A DNA stretch of 64,000 nt from Herbaspirillum sp. ST 5-3 (GTDB lineage: Bacteria > Pseudomonadota > Gammaproteobacteria > Burkholderiales > Burkholderiaceae_D), in NCBI RefSeq assembly GCF_004804275.1, contig NZ_STGI01000008.1, positions 175,741-239,740 on the forward strand. The letters are read 5' to 3'. The notes beneath the pieces were generated by a model that saw only the letters and a program-made list of their open reading frames with translations, searched no databases and had not been told where the DNA came from. This document shows, piece after piece, positions 45,495-53,564 of the stretch. How positions within the stretch are numbered: position 1 is the stretch's first letter; every line of letters starts with the position of its first letter. A program made the position numbers and the translations under genes.

Positions 45495-45685
45495 TGCGTG
45501 TCTCCGAATACGTGTTGCCTGATTAAAGTGCATGAAAAAAACAAATGACGCGAATCCTCCGATCAACTTATGGAACGACATTCGTTCGACGCAGCTTATC
45601 AACCAAAAGTTTCTATTCATGCTCTGGTGCATTGCCGGGGCCGGTCGAACTTTCGCGTTCGCCTGTGTCCTAATGAATTGCACAT

Positions 45686-45700
45686 TTCGCAGCGCACAAT
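45686..45700 (-). promoter_or_regulatory. Phasin-operator-like word upstream of the small basic gene
   Basis: On the reverse strand ATTGTGCGCTGCGAA resembles the core TTGTGCGACGCAA that flanks the phasin promoter. It stands 34 bases upstream of the ATG at 45735. One copy only; it may be chance. Confidence 0.25.
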
Positions 45701-45734
45701 GCGCAGCGAGTGTGCCGGACAGCAAGGAGCAGCG

Positions 45735-45944
45735 ATGAAGAATCCGTGGACCAAGAAGAATCCCTGGATGAGCATGTGGTTGAGCGGTGCCAACGCGATC
45801 GCCGGTTCGGCGCGCAGCCGTGCCACGGCCGAAGGCAAACGTCAGGCCGCAACCGTGATGAAGAAGAATGTCCAGCAGATTACCGATCTCTGGAGCGGTG
45901 CATGGCTTGCTTCGCCGCCGAAAAAGAAGAAGCGGCGCCGATGA
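45735..45944 (+). CDS. Conserved small basic protein, phasin-like character
   Basis: 69-residue protein. The middle (NPWMSMWLSGANAIAGSARSRATAEGKRQAATVMKKNVQQITDLWSGAW) is one probable amphipathic helix, rich in Ala, Arg and Lys, with tryptophans at both ends, then a strongly basic tail (PPKKKKRRR). Start ATG 45735 after CAAGGAGCAGCG; the larger frame from 45570 is not supported. It lies 46 bases before the OsmC gene, same direction. The helix and the lysine-rich tail resemble PHA-granule-binding proteins, which is inference. Similar small proteins occur in Burkholderiales. Confidence 0.6.
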   Translation: MKNPWTKKNPWMSMWLSGANAIAGSARSRATAEGKRQAATVMKKNVQQITDLWSGAWLASPPKKKKRRR

Positions 45945-45990
45945 CGAAAGACGGTGCTATCGAAGGTTTTCTCACGTTAGGAGAGGTGAC

Positions 45991-46416
45991 ATGAAACGCA
46001 CAGCATCGGCCGCATGGACTGGCGGCCTCAAGGATGGAAAAGGCAGCATCTCGACACAAAGCGGCATCTTGAAAGATACGCGCTACGGCTTCACGACGCG
46101 CTTCGAAAACGAGCCGGGCACCAATCCGGAAGAACTGATTGCAGCGGCCCATGCAGGTTGCTTCACAATGGCTTTGTCTGCGCAATTGGGTGAGGCCGGC
46201 ATGACGGCGGAAAGCTTGCGCACGAGTGCCGAAGTGACGCTGGACAAAGTGGACGACGGGTTTGCAATCACCGCCATCCACCTGAACCTCACAGCGAAAA
46301 TTCCCGGCGCTGACCCGAAGGCGTTTCAGGCAGCGGCCGACAGAGCCAAGGAGGGATGCCCGGTTTCCAAACTGCTCAACGCGAAGATAACGATGGACGC
46401 GAAGCTGGAAGCCTGA
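45991..46416 (+). CDS. osmC: OsmC family peroxiredoxin
   Basis: 141-residue OsmC-type peroxidase that removes organic hydroperoxides with two cysteines. Reactive cysteines: ELIAAAHAGCFTMALSAQL (about residue 56) and DRAKEGCPVSKLLN. The N-terminus with TASAAWTGGLKDGKGSISTQSG matches OsmC proper rather than Ohr. Start ATG 45991 with TTAGGAGAGGTGAC. Preceded by a small basic protein gene, and convergent with an FMN reductase gene. Confidence 0.93.
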   Translation: MKRTASAAWTGGLKDGKGSISTQSGILKDTRYGFTTRFENEPGTNPEELIAAAHAGCFTMALSAQLGEAGMTAESLRTSAEVTLDKVDDGFAITAIHLNLTAKIPGADPKAFQAAADRAKEGCPVSKLLNAKITMDAKLEA

Positions 46417-46441
46417 GCATTTCTCCTTGAGATAACAGGCC

Positions 46442-47005
46442 TTACTTTTTCGGCAAATTGCGCTCGATCCATTGCGCGAAGGACTGCAGGAATTTCTGCA
46501 GGAATTCGCGCGTCGAATCGTTCGTGATTTCGCCCTTGTCATCGAACAGTTTGGATGCGTTGCCGATGTAGGCTTCGGGCTGCTGCATCATCGGCACATC
46601 CAGAAACACCATGGATTGGCGCAAGTGCTGGTTGGCACCGAAGCCACCGATGGCACCGGGCGACAGGCTGATCACCGCTCCCGGCTTGCCGCTCCATGCA
46701 CTTTGACCATAGGGGCGCGACGCGACGTCGATCGCGTTCTTCAATACGCCCGGCACCGAACGGTTGTATTCCGGCGTGACGAACAGCACCGCGTCCGCAT
46801 CCTGCACCCGCTGCTTGAAGTCGCGCACGGTCTGCGGCGGATCGGCTTCAAAGTCCTGGCTGAACAGCGGCAGATTGCCGATCTCGACGATGTCGAGCTT
46901 GAGTCCGTCCGGCGCCATGGCGATCAGCGCATTGGCCAGCTTGCGATTCAGGGATTCCTTGCGCAGGCTGCCGACGAAAATGGCAACGTTCTTGCTGGTA
47001 CTCAT
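46442..47005 (-). CDS. NADPH-dependent FMN reductase / quinone reductase (ChrR/YieF type)
   Basis: 187-residue flavodoxin-fold oxidoreductase. FMN phosphate-binding loop GSLRKESLNRKLANAL (residues 12-27), then TPEYNRSVPGVLKNAIDVASRPYGQSAWSGKPGAVISLSPG, which is the family signature (PEYN, KNAID), and a C-terminal helix. It reduces quinones, FMN or chromate with NAD(P)H. Start ATG 47005 after CGAAAGGATCACT. Single gene, divergent from doxX. Confidence 0.93.
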   Translation of the reverse strand: MSTSKNVAIFVGSLRKESLNRKLANALIAMAPDGLKLDIVEIGNLPLFSQDFEADPPQTVRDFKQRVQDADAVLFVTPEYNRSVPGVLKNAIDVASRPYGQSAWSGKPGAVISLSPGAIGGFGANQHLRQSMVFLDVPMMQQPEAYIGNASKLFDDKGEITNDSTREFLQKFLQSFAQWIERNLPKK

Positions 47006-47196
47006 AGTGATCCTTTCGGTTTGAGACGGCTGGTTGACCTGACATACACATCAACATAGACAGCGCTCGGTCCGATTCGATCAGCGCCGGCATATTCAGC
47101 GCGCAGAACTATTTCATTTCAAAAAGTATCTGAACCGATGCGGGAATAATTTCGAAGGCATAATCTACGGAGAACAACAAATCGAAAGGAACTTCC

Positions 47197-47610
47197 ATGT
47201 ACAGGATCCAGGCAGGCGGCATATCGGAGGACATGGCGAAATTCTTGCTGCGGGTTTCGCTCGCAATCCTCATTCTTTTTCATGGCGTGTCAAAAATCCT
47301 GGGCGGGATAGGCCCGATCACAGGCATGGTGGCAAAGGTGGGCATGCCGCCGGCGCTGGGCTATCTGGTATTTATCGGAGAAGTGCTGGCGCCTGTGCTG
47401 GTGCTGGTCGGCGCATGGACGCGGCCGGCTGCATTCGTGATTGCAGTCAACATGGTTGTCGCGGTGCTGCTGGCGCACACGACGCAGTTTTTCACTTTGT
47501 CGAAGACGGGCGGCTGGGCGCTTGAACTGCAGGGCATGTACTTCATTGTCGCCATTGCCGTGATGCTGCTTGGCGGCGGCCGTTTCGGAGTCGGCGGAAA
47601 GTGGAATTGA
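47197..47610 (+). CDS. DoxX family membrane protein
   Basis: 137-residue membrane protein with four helices. Signature: KFLLRVSLAILILFHGVSKILGGIGPI, MPPALGYLVFIGEVLAPVLVLVGAWTRPAAFVIAVNM, ALELQGMYFIVAIAVMLLGGGRFGVGG. DoxX proteins are often linked with redox or thiol stress; the exact function is open. Start ATG 47197, preceded by CGAAAGGAACTTCC. It is next to the OsmC and FMN reductase genes, a mild hint to oxidative stress. Confidence 0.9.
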   Translation: MYRIQAGGISEDMAKFLLRVSLAILILFHGVSKILGGIGPITGMVAKVGMPPALGYLVFIGEVLAPVLVLVGAWTRPAAFVIAVNMVVAVLLAHTTQFFTLSKTGGWALELQGMYFIVAIAVMLLGGGRFGVGGKWN

Positions 47611-47611
47611 T

Positions 47612-47686
47612 CGGCCTGCGACATTTCTCGTCAGCAGGCCGTGTGAGTTCCCGGTAACAACATTGTTCTTCCTTGTAATAACAATG
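47612..47686. other. Two hairpins between doxX and ftrD
   Basis: CGGCCTGC (47612-47619) pairs with GCAGGCCG (47634-47641), and CATTGTT (47661-47667) with AACAATG (47680-47686). No long T-run. Likely transcript ends of the two convergent genes. Confidence 0.35.
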
Positions 47687-47738
47687 GAGGAACGTGCGGT
47701 CAATGATCGGTGATTGCGATCAGGGCCGCCTTGCAGCC

Positions 47739-49145
47739 TCAGACGAAAAACGCAATCACCCAGACCAGCACAATCAAGGCAACCGGCAAGAGATAGGCGG
47801 CGAAGGCCAGCAAGCGCCGGACCGAAATCCGCAATGCAAGCAGGCGCCAGCCGAGCAAGGCCGAAAAACCGCTTCCCGCCGTCAACAACAGGATACGCAC
47901 GGGCGCCACCCATTCCAGCGACACTCTTTCGGCTTTCAGATGGCCCAGTGTCAGCATGGACAGCCCGAGGAATACGCTCATTCCGGCCACCGGCACCAAG
48001 CCCATTGCCAAGCGCCGCCAGGGTAGTGCAGGCAGGTTGGCAATGCGTGCTGCCAGCCAGATCAGTGCCAGCACAGCCGAGCCCAGGGCCAGACCGCCGC
48101 CGAGGATGTACGCGAGGATGCACAAGCCATCGAGCCAGGTAAAGACGTCATTGGCTTGCGGATAGTGTGTGAGCAACCACCACGGCGCATTGTCTTGCAG
48201 AAGCGCGAACGCATCATGTTCCACCAGCCAGGTTGCCGCGGCAGTTTTCATGTGCACGAACAGCCGGCTGGAAGACCATTGGAATGCCGACGTGGCAATC
48301 CCGAGCACGCCGAAAATGAGCGTCAACGCTTCGCCGTGGTTCACATCCTTGCTGCGCGTATTGAGGATCTCGCTGGCCGGATTGCGGACGGCAAGCTGCA
48401 CCGCGCCGCGATAGTCGCTGCAACGCCCGCAGGCATGGCAAGCCGATGCGCTCTTCATGTGCCGGATGTCGATCAGTGGTGCGCAATCGACCATGGGCAT
48501 GCGCTCTGTGTTGCGCTTCCATACTTCTTCATCGACACGGAAATGCAGCGGCGCGATTTTCGCGAGCAACGCAAAAACGCCATTGGCCGGACACAGGTAA
48601 CGGCACCAGACACGCTTGCCCTTGCCATAGACGAAGCCGACCGCGACGGCCGCCACGGTCGAGCCACCCAATACAAGCAAGGCCGCTTGCGGATATTCGT
48701 AAACGCTGACCAGTTGGCCGTATATGGTCGTGCAAACGAAGGCGACGAAAGGCCAGCCGCCCCAGCGCATCCAGCGCGGGATCGGACGGCCGAGCCCATG
48801 CCGGCTCACCATTTCCGTCAGCGCTCCCTCCGGGCAGAACACGCCGCACCAGACGCGGCCCAGCAGCATGGTGCTCAGCATGACGAAGGGCCACCAGATG
48901 CCCCAGAACAGGAATTGCGCGAACAAGCGCAGGTTGTTGTAGATATGCGCGTCGTCCGGCGGGATCGGCATGAAAGCCGGTACGATCAGCAACAGCAGAT
49001 AAAAGAACACAACGACCCATTGAATCGCGAGAATCACGCGCCGATTGCGCTGCATCGCGCTGCCGATTTTCGCGACCAGGCCGCGGCGGGCGGGGGCCGG
49101 CCGCGCGGCGCTTGCGCAGCCGCTTGAGACAGAAGGAATGTGCAT
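47739..49145 (-). CDS. ftrD: Membrane polyferredoxin, FtrD/NapH/NosR type
   Basis: 468-residue membrane protein with about nine helices. Three cysteine clusters lie in the first 240 residues: RVWCGVFCPEGALTE, RVWCRYLCPANGVFALLAK and CHACGRCSDYRG; these are the [4Fe-4S] sites of the NapH/CcoG/FtrD family. In FtrABCD iron uptake FtrD is thought to feed or take electrons at the cytoplasmic membrane. The start is ATG 49145, 12 bases after the cupredoxin gene; the Shine-Dalgarno is weak, so translation may be coupled. Last gene of a four-gene operon that begins with a P19 iron protein. Confidence 0.88.
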   Translation of the reverse strand: MHIPSVSSGCASAARPAPARRGLVAKIGSAMQRNRRVILAIQWVVVFFYLLLLIVPAFMPIPPDDAHIYNNLRLFAQFLFWGIWWPFVMLSTMLLGRVWCGVFCPEGALTEMVSRHGLGRPIPRWMRWGGWPFVAFVCTTIYGQLVSVYEYPQAALLVLGGSTVAAVAVGFVYGKGKRVWCRYLCPANGVFALLAKIAPLHFRVDEEVWKRNTERMPMVDCAPLIDIRHMKSASACHACGRCSDYRGAVQLAVRNPASEILNTRSKDVNHGEALTLIFGVLGIATSAFQWSSSRLFVHMKTAAATWLVEHDAFALLQDNAPWWLLTHYPQANDVFTWLDGLCILAYILGGGLALGSAVLALIWLAARIANLPALPWRRLAMGLVPVAGMSVFLGLSMLTLGHLKAERVSLEWVAPVRILLLTAGSGFSALLGWRLLALRISVRRLLAFAAYLLPVALIVLVWVIAFFV

Positions 49146-49157
49146 GCGGATCAGTTC

Positions 49158-49505
49158 TTACTTGGCGATGATCCGGCCTTGTGCGGTGTCCGGATGAAAC
49201 TCGCCGAAGAACTTGTAGGTTCCCGGCTTGAGCGGCTGGAAAATGAGAAAGCTGGAGGCGCCGGGTGCCAGCACTTTTTCCTTGTGCAGTTCAGCACTTT
49301 CAAACTCCTCCGCGCCCGGCCCTTCGTTCTTGATCAACAAGCGGAACTTGGTATTGGCCGGCACTTCCGTGGTTTCCGGAACGAAGTGCCCGTTGCGGAT
49401 CACCAGACTGAAGGTCGGCAGGTCCGCGGCAAACGATGAGGCATGTGCGAGCAGGGCGATCAGGACCAGCAAGGAGCCGAAAAATCGGCGCGGAGAGAGA
49501 GACAT
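49158..49505 (-). CDS. ftrB: Periplasmic cupredoxin-domain protein, FtrB type
   Basis: 115-residue secreted protein: signal peptide (FFGSLLVLIALLAHASSFAA) and a cupredoxin-1 fold domain (LPTFSLVIRNGHFVPETTEVPANTKFRLLIKNEGPGAEEFES, then FLIFQPLKPGTYKFFGEFHPDTAQGRIIA). The classical blue-copper Cys is missing, as is usual for the FtrB group. It acts in the periplasm, probably as ferrous-iron oxidase or metal-binding partner of the P19 protein. ATG 49505 with TACTGAGGTACGCA upstream. Third gene in the operon P19-porin-cupredoxin-polyferredoxin. Confidence 0.87.
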   Translation of the reverse strand: MSLSPRRFFGSLLVLIALLAHASSFAADLPTFSLVIRNGHFVPETTEVPANTKFRLLIKNEGPGAEEFESAELHKEKVLAPGASSFLIFQPLKPGTYKFFGEFHPDTAQGRIIAK

Positions 49506-49513
49506 TGCGTACC

Positions 49514-51004
49514 TCAGTAGTTGAGTTGGGCGCGCAGCCCGAGGACCTTGATGGCTTCGGCGGTACTGTCGCCGCCCGGATGCCCGATGTACTGGAGATT
49601 CGGCGACAGCTCGAACTGTTTGCTGATGCGATAGCGGTAATACAGTTCACCGACACGTTCCGCATTGCCGACGCTTGCAAAGCTCCGGTAATCCCGGCTT
49701 GTTCTCAGCCAACCGGCGGCCAGGCCCAACACGTCGCCGCCGCGGTTCCAGTACGACCCGTTCAATTCCGCGCCGAGCGTGAGAGCGCGATCGAAGCTCA
49801 CGTTTCCTCGCATTTGATGACCGTAGCGACCAAACAGCGTGAAGCCGTCACCGACGCGCTGATCGGCGGAAATGCCCCAGCCGCTGTGCCGCTCGGTGTC
49901 GGTAACGTTGGCGTCGAAATGACTGGCGCGTGGATTGTTCCATGCATAGACACGGTAATTGCCGGGCAGGCCGCCGAACAGGCGCTGCTCCGTTTCCGCT
50001 TGCAGCATCACCACCGGCGAGGCAAGGCTGCGCTGATAGTTGGAGCCCTTGTCGCCCGCGCCGAACACAGCCATCGAGACGCGCCAGGTTTGCGGCTTTT
50101 GCGTGGCATTGACGTACGACAGGCGCAAGCCCGGCGTGAATCCGTTCGCATCCACGCCGATGTCGCCACCCGCGTCGAGCAGTGGGTTGTGCACGAAGGC
50201 CAGATTCATGAACTGGCGCGCTTCGTCGCCAGCGACTGCGTTCTGGTCAAAGAATCCGAACGGGTCCATCTTGCCGAACGTGACTTCCAGCGTTTCCTTC
50301 GACTGCGGCTTGAATCCGCCGAAGGGCAGGGGGATATTGGCCTGATACCAGGCTTCCGCCAGCAAGGCGACCGCGTCGTCATGACGCAGGCTGTCCAGCC
50401 GGAAGGCCGTTGCATTCGCCTTGGAGAACGTGGGCAGGTCGTTGAGACCGGCGCCTTGGCCGAGGCGGACATGGGCAAAGATCTTGTGTTCAATGTCGCC
50501 AATGGCCTCCAGCGGCAGTTCCACAGTGGCATCGGCGCGGTAGTTGAGCTGGCTGCCAAAGCCTGCGATACCCGACGGCCGTTGCGCTACCGTCGTCAGG
50601 CTGAGCCCGGCCGTCAGGCCGTCGAGCGCGCTGACCTTCTTCACCGTTGACTGCATGCCCTGTGCCTGCACCTCGACAGCCTTCAGGCGGCTGGTGAGCT
50701 CCGGTTCCTTTTCGCTGATGGTGTCGCTTTCCAGACCCATGGCGATGCCTTCCTGATGTTGCTCAAGCGCCTTCAGGCGTTTTTCCACCTCGGCTGCGGG
50801 GGCTTGCTGCGACTGCTTGCGGCTGTCGCGCAGCTCGCGTTCCAGTGCTGCATTGCGCTGTTCCAGGCGTTCCATGCGCTGGTTGAGCTTTTCAATCAGC
50901 TTGATCAATTCGGCTTGCGACTGCGGGGCCGCATGGACGCCGCCTGCGGCACAGATCAATGCGACCGCGACGGCCAGCGGCTTCAATTGGAAACGCAGGC
51001 CCAT
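49514..51004 (-). CDS. OprB-like outer-membrane porin with coiled-coil N-terminus
   Basis: 496-residue outer membrane protein. Signal peptide MGLRFQLKPLAVAVALICAAGGVHA, then a heptad coiled coil (LIKLIEKLNQRMERLEQRNAALERELRDSRKQ, about residues 33-90), then a beta-barrel with the C-terminal LQYIGHPGGDSTAEAIKVLGLRAQLNY typical of OprB carbohydrate porins, ending in an aromatic residue. It is placed between the P19 and cupredoxin genes of an iron-uptake operon, 2 bases after P19. So it probably lets the iron or a chelate reach the periplasm, an unusual role for this porin class (inference). A carbohydrate role is the main alternative. Confidence 0.85.
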   Translation of the reverse strand: MGLRFQLKPLAVAVALICAAGGVHAAPQSQAELIKLIEKLNQRMERLEQRNAALERELRDSRKQSQQAPAAEVEKRLKALEQHQEGIAMGLESDTISEKEPELTSRLKAVEVQAQGMQSTVKKVSALDGLTAGLSLTTVAQRPSGIAGFGSQLNYRADATVELPLEAIGDIEHKIFAHVRLGQGAGLNDLPTFSKANATAFRLDSLRHDDAVALLAEAWYQANIPLPFGGFKPQSKETLEVTFGKMDPFGFFDQNAVAGDEARQFMNLAFVHNPLLDAGGDIGVDANGFTPGLRLSYVNATQKPQTWRVSMAVFGAGDKGSNYQRSLASPVVMLQAETEQRLFGGLPGNYRVYAWNNPRASHFDANVTDTERHSGWGISADQRVGDGFTLFGRYGHQMRGNVSFDRALTLGAELNGSYWNRGGDVLGLAAGWLRTSRDYRSFASVGNAERVGELYYRYRISKQFELSPNLQYIGHPGGDSTAEAIKVLGLRAQLNY

Positions 51005-51006
51005 TT

Positions 51007-51564
51007 TCAGTAGCCGCCTTTCTTGCCGATTCCCACGTACGTGAAGTCATATTCCACGTCGAAGGGTTTGAACCATGGTCGCACGCCGGTGAGGCGGTCG
51101 GTATGGCGGCCGAAGTGCGCGTGCTGGTTTTCCGACGGCGGAAGAATGGTGTACTTGACGTGATACTTGCCGGGGCCAAACAGCTTGATGTTGTCGCCGT
51201 AATGCGGACCGTCGTTGGCGACCATGGGCATGAATTCGCCGCTCACCTTCTGGCTGGAGCCGCTCTTGCTCACTTCGTATTTCACGATCAGGTAGGGAAT
51301 CCAGGAGCCTTCCTCGAATCCGTTTGGATTTCCGCCCAGCGCCTTGATATCCGCTTCGATATGAATGTCCGATTCCTCGGCCTTCTTCATCATGCCGTCC
51401 GGCTCCATTGCCACCGGCTGCAGGTACACGGCAGCAATCTCCATCCCGAAACGCTGTTGCGGCGAGCCGATCGGATACTCGACTGCATAGGCATTCAGCG
51501 CCGTTGCAGCGGCAAGTGTCAGGACGATGCGCTTGAGCGGCGCGGAGAGCGAGGCTGAAAACAT
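51007..51564 (-). CDS. ftrA: Periplasmic iron transport protein, P19/FtrA/Tp34 type
   Basis: 185-residue secreted protein: signal peptide (IVLTLAAATALNAYAVE) and a P19-type domain (PF10634): YPIGSPQQRFGMEIAAVYLQPVAMEP, ESDIHIEADIKA, PYLIVKYEV, SGEFMPMVANDGPHYGDNIKLFGPGKYHVKYTI. The Met and His residues (GMEIAAVYL, HIEADI, GPHYG) form the copper/iron site known from Campylobacter P19 and Brucella FtrA. First gene of the operon; ATG 51564 has AAGAAGGAGTTCTC. A Fur-box-like site lies 65 bases before it, so it is probably iron-repressed. Confidence 0.93.
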   Translation of the reverse strand: MFSASLSAPLKRIVLTLAAATALNAYAVEYPIGSPQQRFGMEIAAVYLQPVAMEPDGMMKKAEESDIHIEADIKALGGNPNGFEEGSWIPYLIVKYEVSKSGSSQKVSGEFMPMVANDGPHYGDNIKLFGPGKYHVKYTILPPSENQHAHFGRHTDRLTGVRPWFKPFDVEYDFTYVGIGKKGGY

Positions 51565-51923
51565 GAGAACTCCTTCTTGTTCGAGAAATGTTGAGTAAAT
51601 TGTTCACGTTAAATTTAATTACTGCGAATGATAACAGTTCTCATTTACGTTTCAAAGTGACTCAGAGGCTTTTTTGATGGCTAGAAGCGGAAAGAAGGAA
51701 TTGTTGCGGAATGATAACGCGCGAATGCTAGCGGATGGACGACATGGCCGGCCGATCGTTGCCGAGGATAAGAAACGAGGGGAGAAGCGTGTCTTGCCGG
51801 AACAAGCAGGCGCACGCCGGACAAGTTTGAAGCCCGGTGCACTTGCACAGCATAGTGGACAAACACGGTGTGAAGGAAAGCCGCCGGCATGGATTGCGGC
51901 GGCTTGCAGGTTCTGGCGGGAAG
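51565..51923. other. Region between the iron operon and the M48-like gene
   Basis: About 360 bases, with the Fur-box-like site near its left end (51627-51645), an AT-rich stretch (TTAAATTTAATTACT) and otherwise no gene. Short frames have no ribosome-binding site. Confidence 0.5.
51627..51645 (-). promoter_or_regulatory. Candidate Fur box of the iron operon
   Basis: AATGATAACAGTTCTCATT. The inner TGATAACAGTTCTCA fits the TGATAATNATTATCA Fur pattern with three mismatches, and the outer AATGA/TCATT arms are perfect inverted repeats. About 65 bases upstream of the P19 gene. Confidence 0.55.
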
Positions 51924-53027
51924 TTACGGCATCAGCGGTCGCTTGGAAGACTGTTTCGCCTTGATTTCCTTGGCGGCTTTTTCCATCGCCGCGACGCGAT
52001 AATTCGTGGCGGGATGCATTGCCGTATAGGCATTGAGAGTGGATGGCGGAAACTGGCTCGCCATCCGCTTCCAGAATGGCACGACCTGCGTGATGTCGTA
52101 GCCGGCGCGCGCCAGCATATAGAGCGACAGCTTGTCCGCCATGGCGTCCAGCTCTGCCGGCATCGGCTTGACGCCGGCCAGGCCGACCATGGTGCTCATG
52201 TCCGGATGGGCTCGCTGCAGGTTATCAATGATGCCGCCGACGGTAGCACTCATTTTCAAGCGAGTGGCGTGCGACAGGGCGTTATGCGCCATTTCTTTCG
52301 CCACGACATAGGCGAGTTCATCGTCGGAACGCACGGTATTCATCATGCCACGCGTGATCAGCACACGGTAGCCGTCGGAGTATGCCGCAACGTTATCGGC
52401 ATTGCCGAGCTCGACGCCGAATGCGCAGGCATAGGTCAGGGGCACATTGAGGGCCAAGTTGGTGCCATCGCGCATGACGGTCAGCTTCACATTGGAACGA
52501 TGCATGACGAGAGGTGCCAGCACCGCTGCGGCGTCGCGCTCGGCATTTTCACCTGCGGGCATGGCTTTGTCTTCGACGGCGACGAGGATATCCCCACGGC
52601 GTACACCGGCACTTGCAGCACCGCTGCCCGGCAGAACGCCCATCACCTGCAGGCGCTCATTCAAGCCGAGCGCCTTTTGCGCGGCATCGACGAACTCGGC
52701 CGAATAGGAGTATTTCGTTTTTGCGGTAAAGCCGAGGAGATTGCGCGCGTTGTTCTTGCAAAGCTCGGGATTGTTCACCAGTAGCGGCGCAGCGACGCGA
52801 TACAAGCGATCCTGCAGCGAGATCAGCGACTGCAGCGCCTGCAACTCTGCCGGGCTGACAGGCTGCGTCGGCGCCTGCTTCGGCGCGCCGGAAGGGCTCT
52901 CCGGCTGCGAACCCGGCGGTGTGGAAACGGTGGTGGCGCAGGCTGTCAACAGGACCGCGGCAGAGAGCAGCAGCAAGCGGTTTCTTGTTACTGCACTTTT
53001 CAATCGTAGCGAAGCGAATCGCATCAT
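51924..53027 (-). CDS. M48-like lipoprotein with PDZ domain, probably inactive protease
   Basis: 367-residue predicted lipoprotein. Signal and lipobox: NRLLLLSAAVLLTAC (Cys30), then a Pro/Ser-rich linker, a PDZ-like domain (RLQVMGVLPGSGAASAGVRRGDILVAVEDKAM) and a C-terminal M48-type peptidase domain. The zinc motif HExxH reads KEMAH: Lys244 stands for the first histidine, Glu245 and His248 remain. The third ligand, normally in EADRLG before ARAGYD, is Met296 (MADKLSLYMLARAGYD). With two of three zinc ligands lost it is probably not an active metalloprotease. The start is ATG 53027, with GGAGACCGGC upstream. It follows dut on the same strand. Confidence 0.82.
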   Translation of the reverse strand: MMRFASLRLKSAVTRNRLLLLSAAVLLTACATTVSTPPGSQPESPSGAPKQAPTQPVSPAELQALQSLISLQDRLYRVAAPLLVNNPELCKNNARNLLGFTAKTKYSYSAEFVDAAQKALGLNERLQVMGVLPGSGAASAGVRRGDILVAVEDKAMPAGENAERDAAAVLAPLVMHRSNVKLTVMRDGTNLALNVPLTYACAFGVELGNADNVAAYSDGYRVLITRGMMNTVRSDDELAYVVAKEMAHNALSHATRLKMSATVGGIIDNLQRAHPDMSTMVGLAGVKPMPAELDAMADKLSLYMLARAGYDITQVVPFWKRMASQFPPSTLNAYTAMHPATNYRVAAMEKAAKEIKAKQSSKRPLMP

Positions 53028-53043
53028 GCCGGTCTCCATTCGA

Positions 53044-53499
53044 TTAATGTTTCCCGGTACTGCCGAATCCTCCGGCGCCGCGTTCGCTGTCATCGAATTC
53101 CTCGACGACCTTGAAGCCGACCTGCAGGACAGGAACGATGACCAATTGCGCCAGGCGTTCCATCGGGTTGAGCGTGAACTCCGCCTGTCCGCGATTCCAG
53201 GTCGACACCATCAGTTGCCCTTGATAATCGGAATCGATCAGTCCGACCAGGTTCCCCAGCACGATACCGTGTTTGTGGCCCATGCCACTGCGTGGCAGGA
53301 TCATCGCGGCGTACCGCGGATCCGCGATGTGGATGGCAAGGCCGGTCGGAATCAGGTGTGTTTCTCCCGGCTTGATCGTGAGCGGCGCGTCGATGCATGC
53401 GCGCAAATCCAGACCTGCGCTGCCTTGCGTCGCGTATGCCGGGAGTTGCTCTTTCATGCGGGGATCAAGAATTTTTACTGCGATGGTTTTCATGGACAT
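53044..53499 (-). CDS. dut: dUTP diphosphatase
   Basis: 151-residue trimeric dUTPase. All five family motifs are visible: [12 protein letters not shown] (1), [11 protein letters not shown] (2), [11 protein letters not shown] (3), [11 protein letters not shown] (4) and [12 protein letters not shown] (5). It hydrolyses dUTP to dUMP, keeping uracil out of DNA and supplying thymidylate synthesis. Start ATG 53499, alternatively ATG 53493. It stands 65 bases after coaBC, a conserved neighbour in many proteobacteria, and 16 bases before the M48-like gene. Confidence 0.97.
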   Translation of the reverse strand: MSMKTIAVKILDPRMKEQLPAYATQGSAGLDLRACIDAPLTIKPGETHLIPTGLAIHIADPRYAAMILPRSGMGHKHGIVLGNLVGLIDSDYQGQLMVSTWNRGQAEFTLNPMERLAQLVIVPVLQVGFKVVEEFDDSERGAGGFGSTGKH

Positions 53500-53564
53500 T
53501 AAGGATAAAGTGAGACACCCGCAAGGCTGGACGGGGGTTACAAAAAGATACAGGTAAAGCCGAA

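Noticed and set aside
45570..45734. N-terminal extension of the small basic protein
   Set aside because: A good ribosome-binding site stands directly before ATG 45735, and the upstream part looks non-coding.
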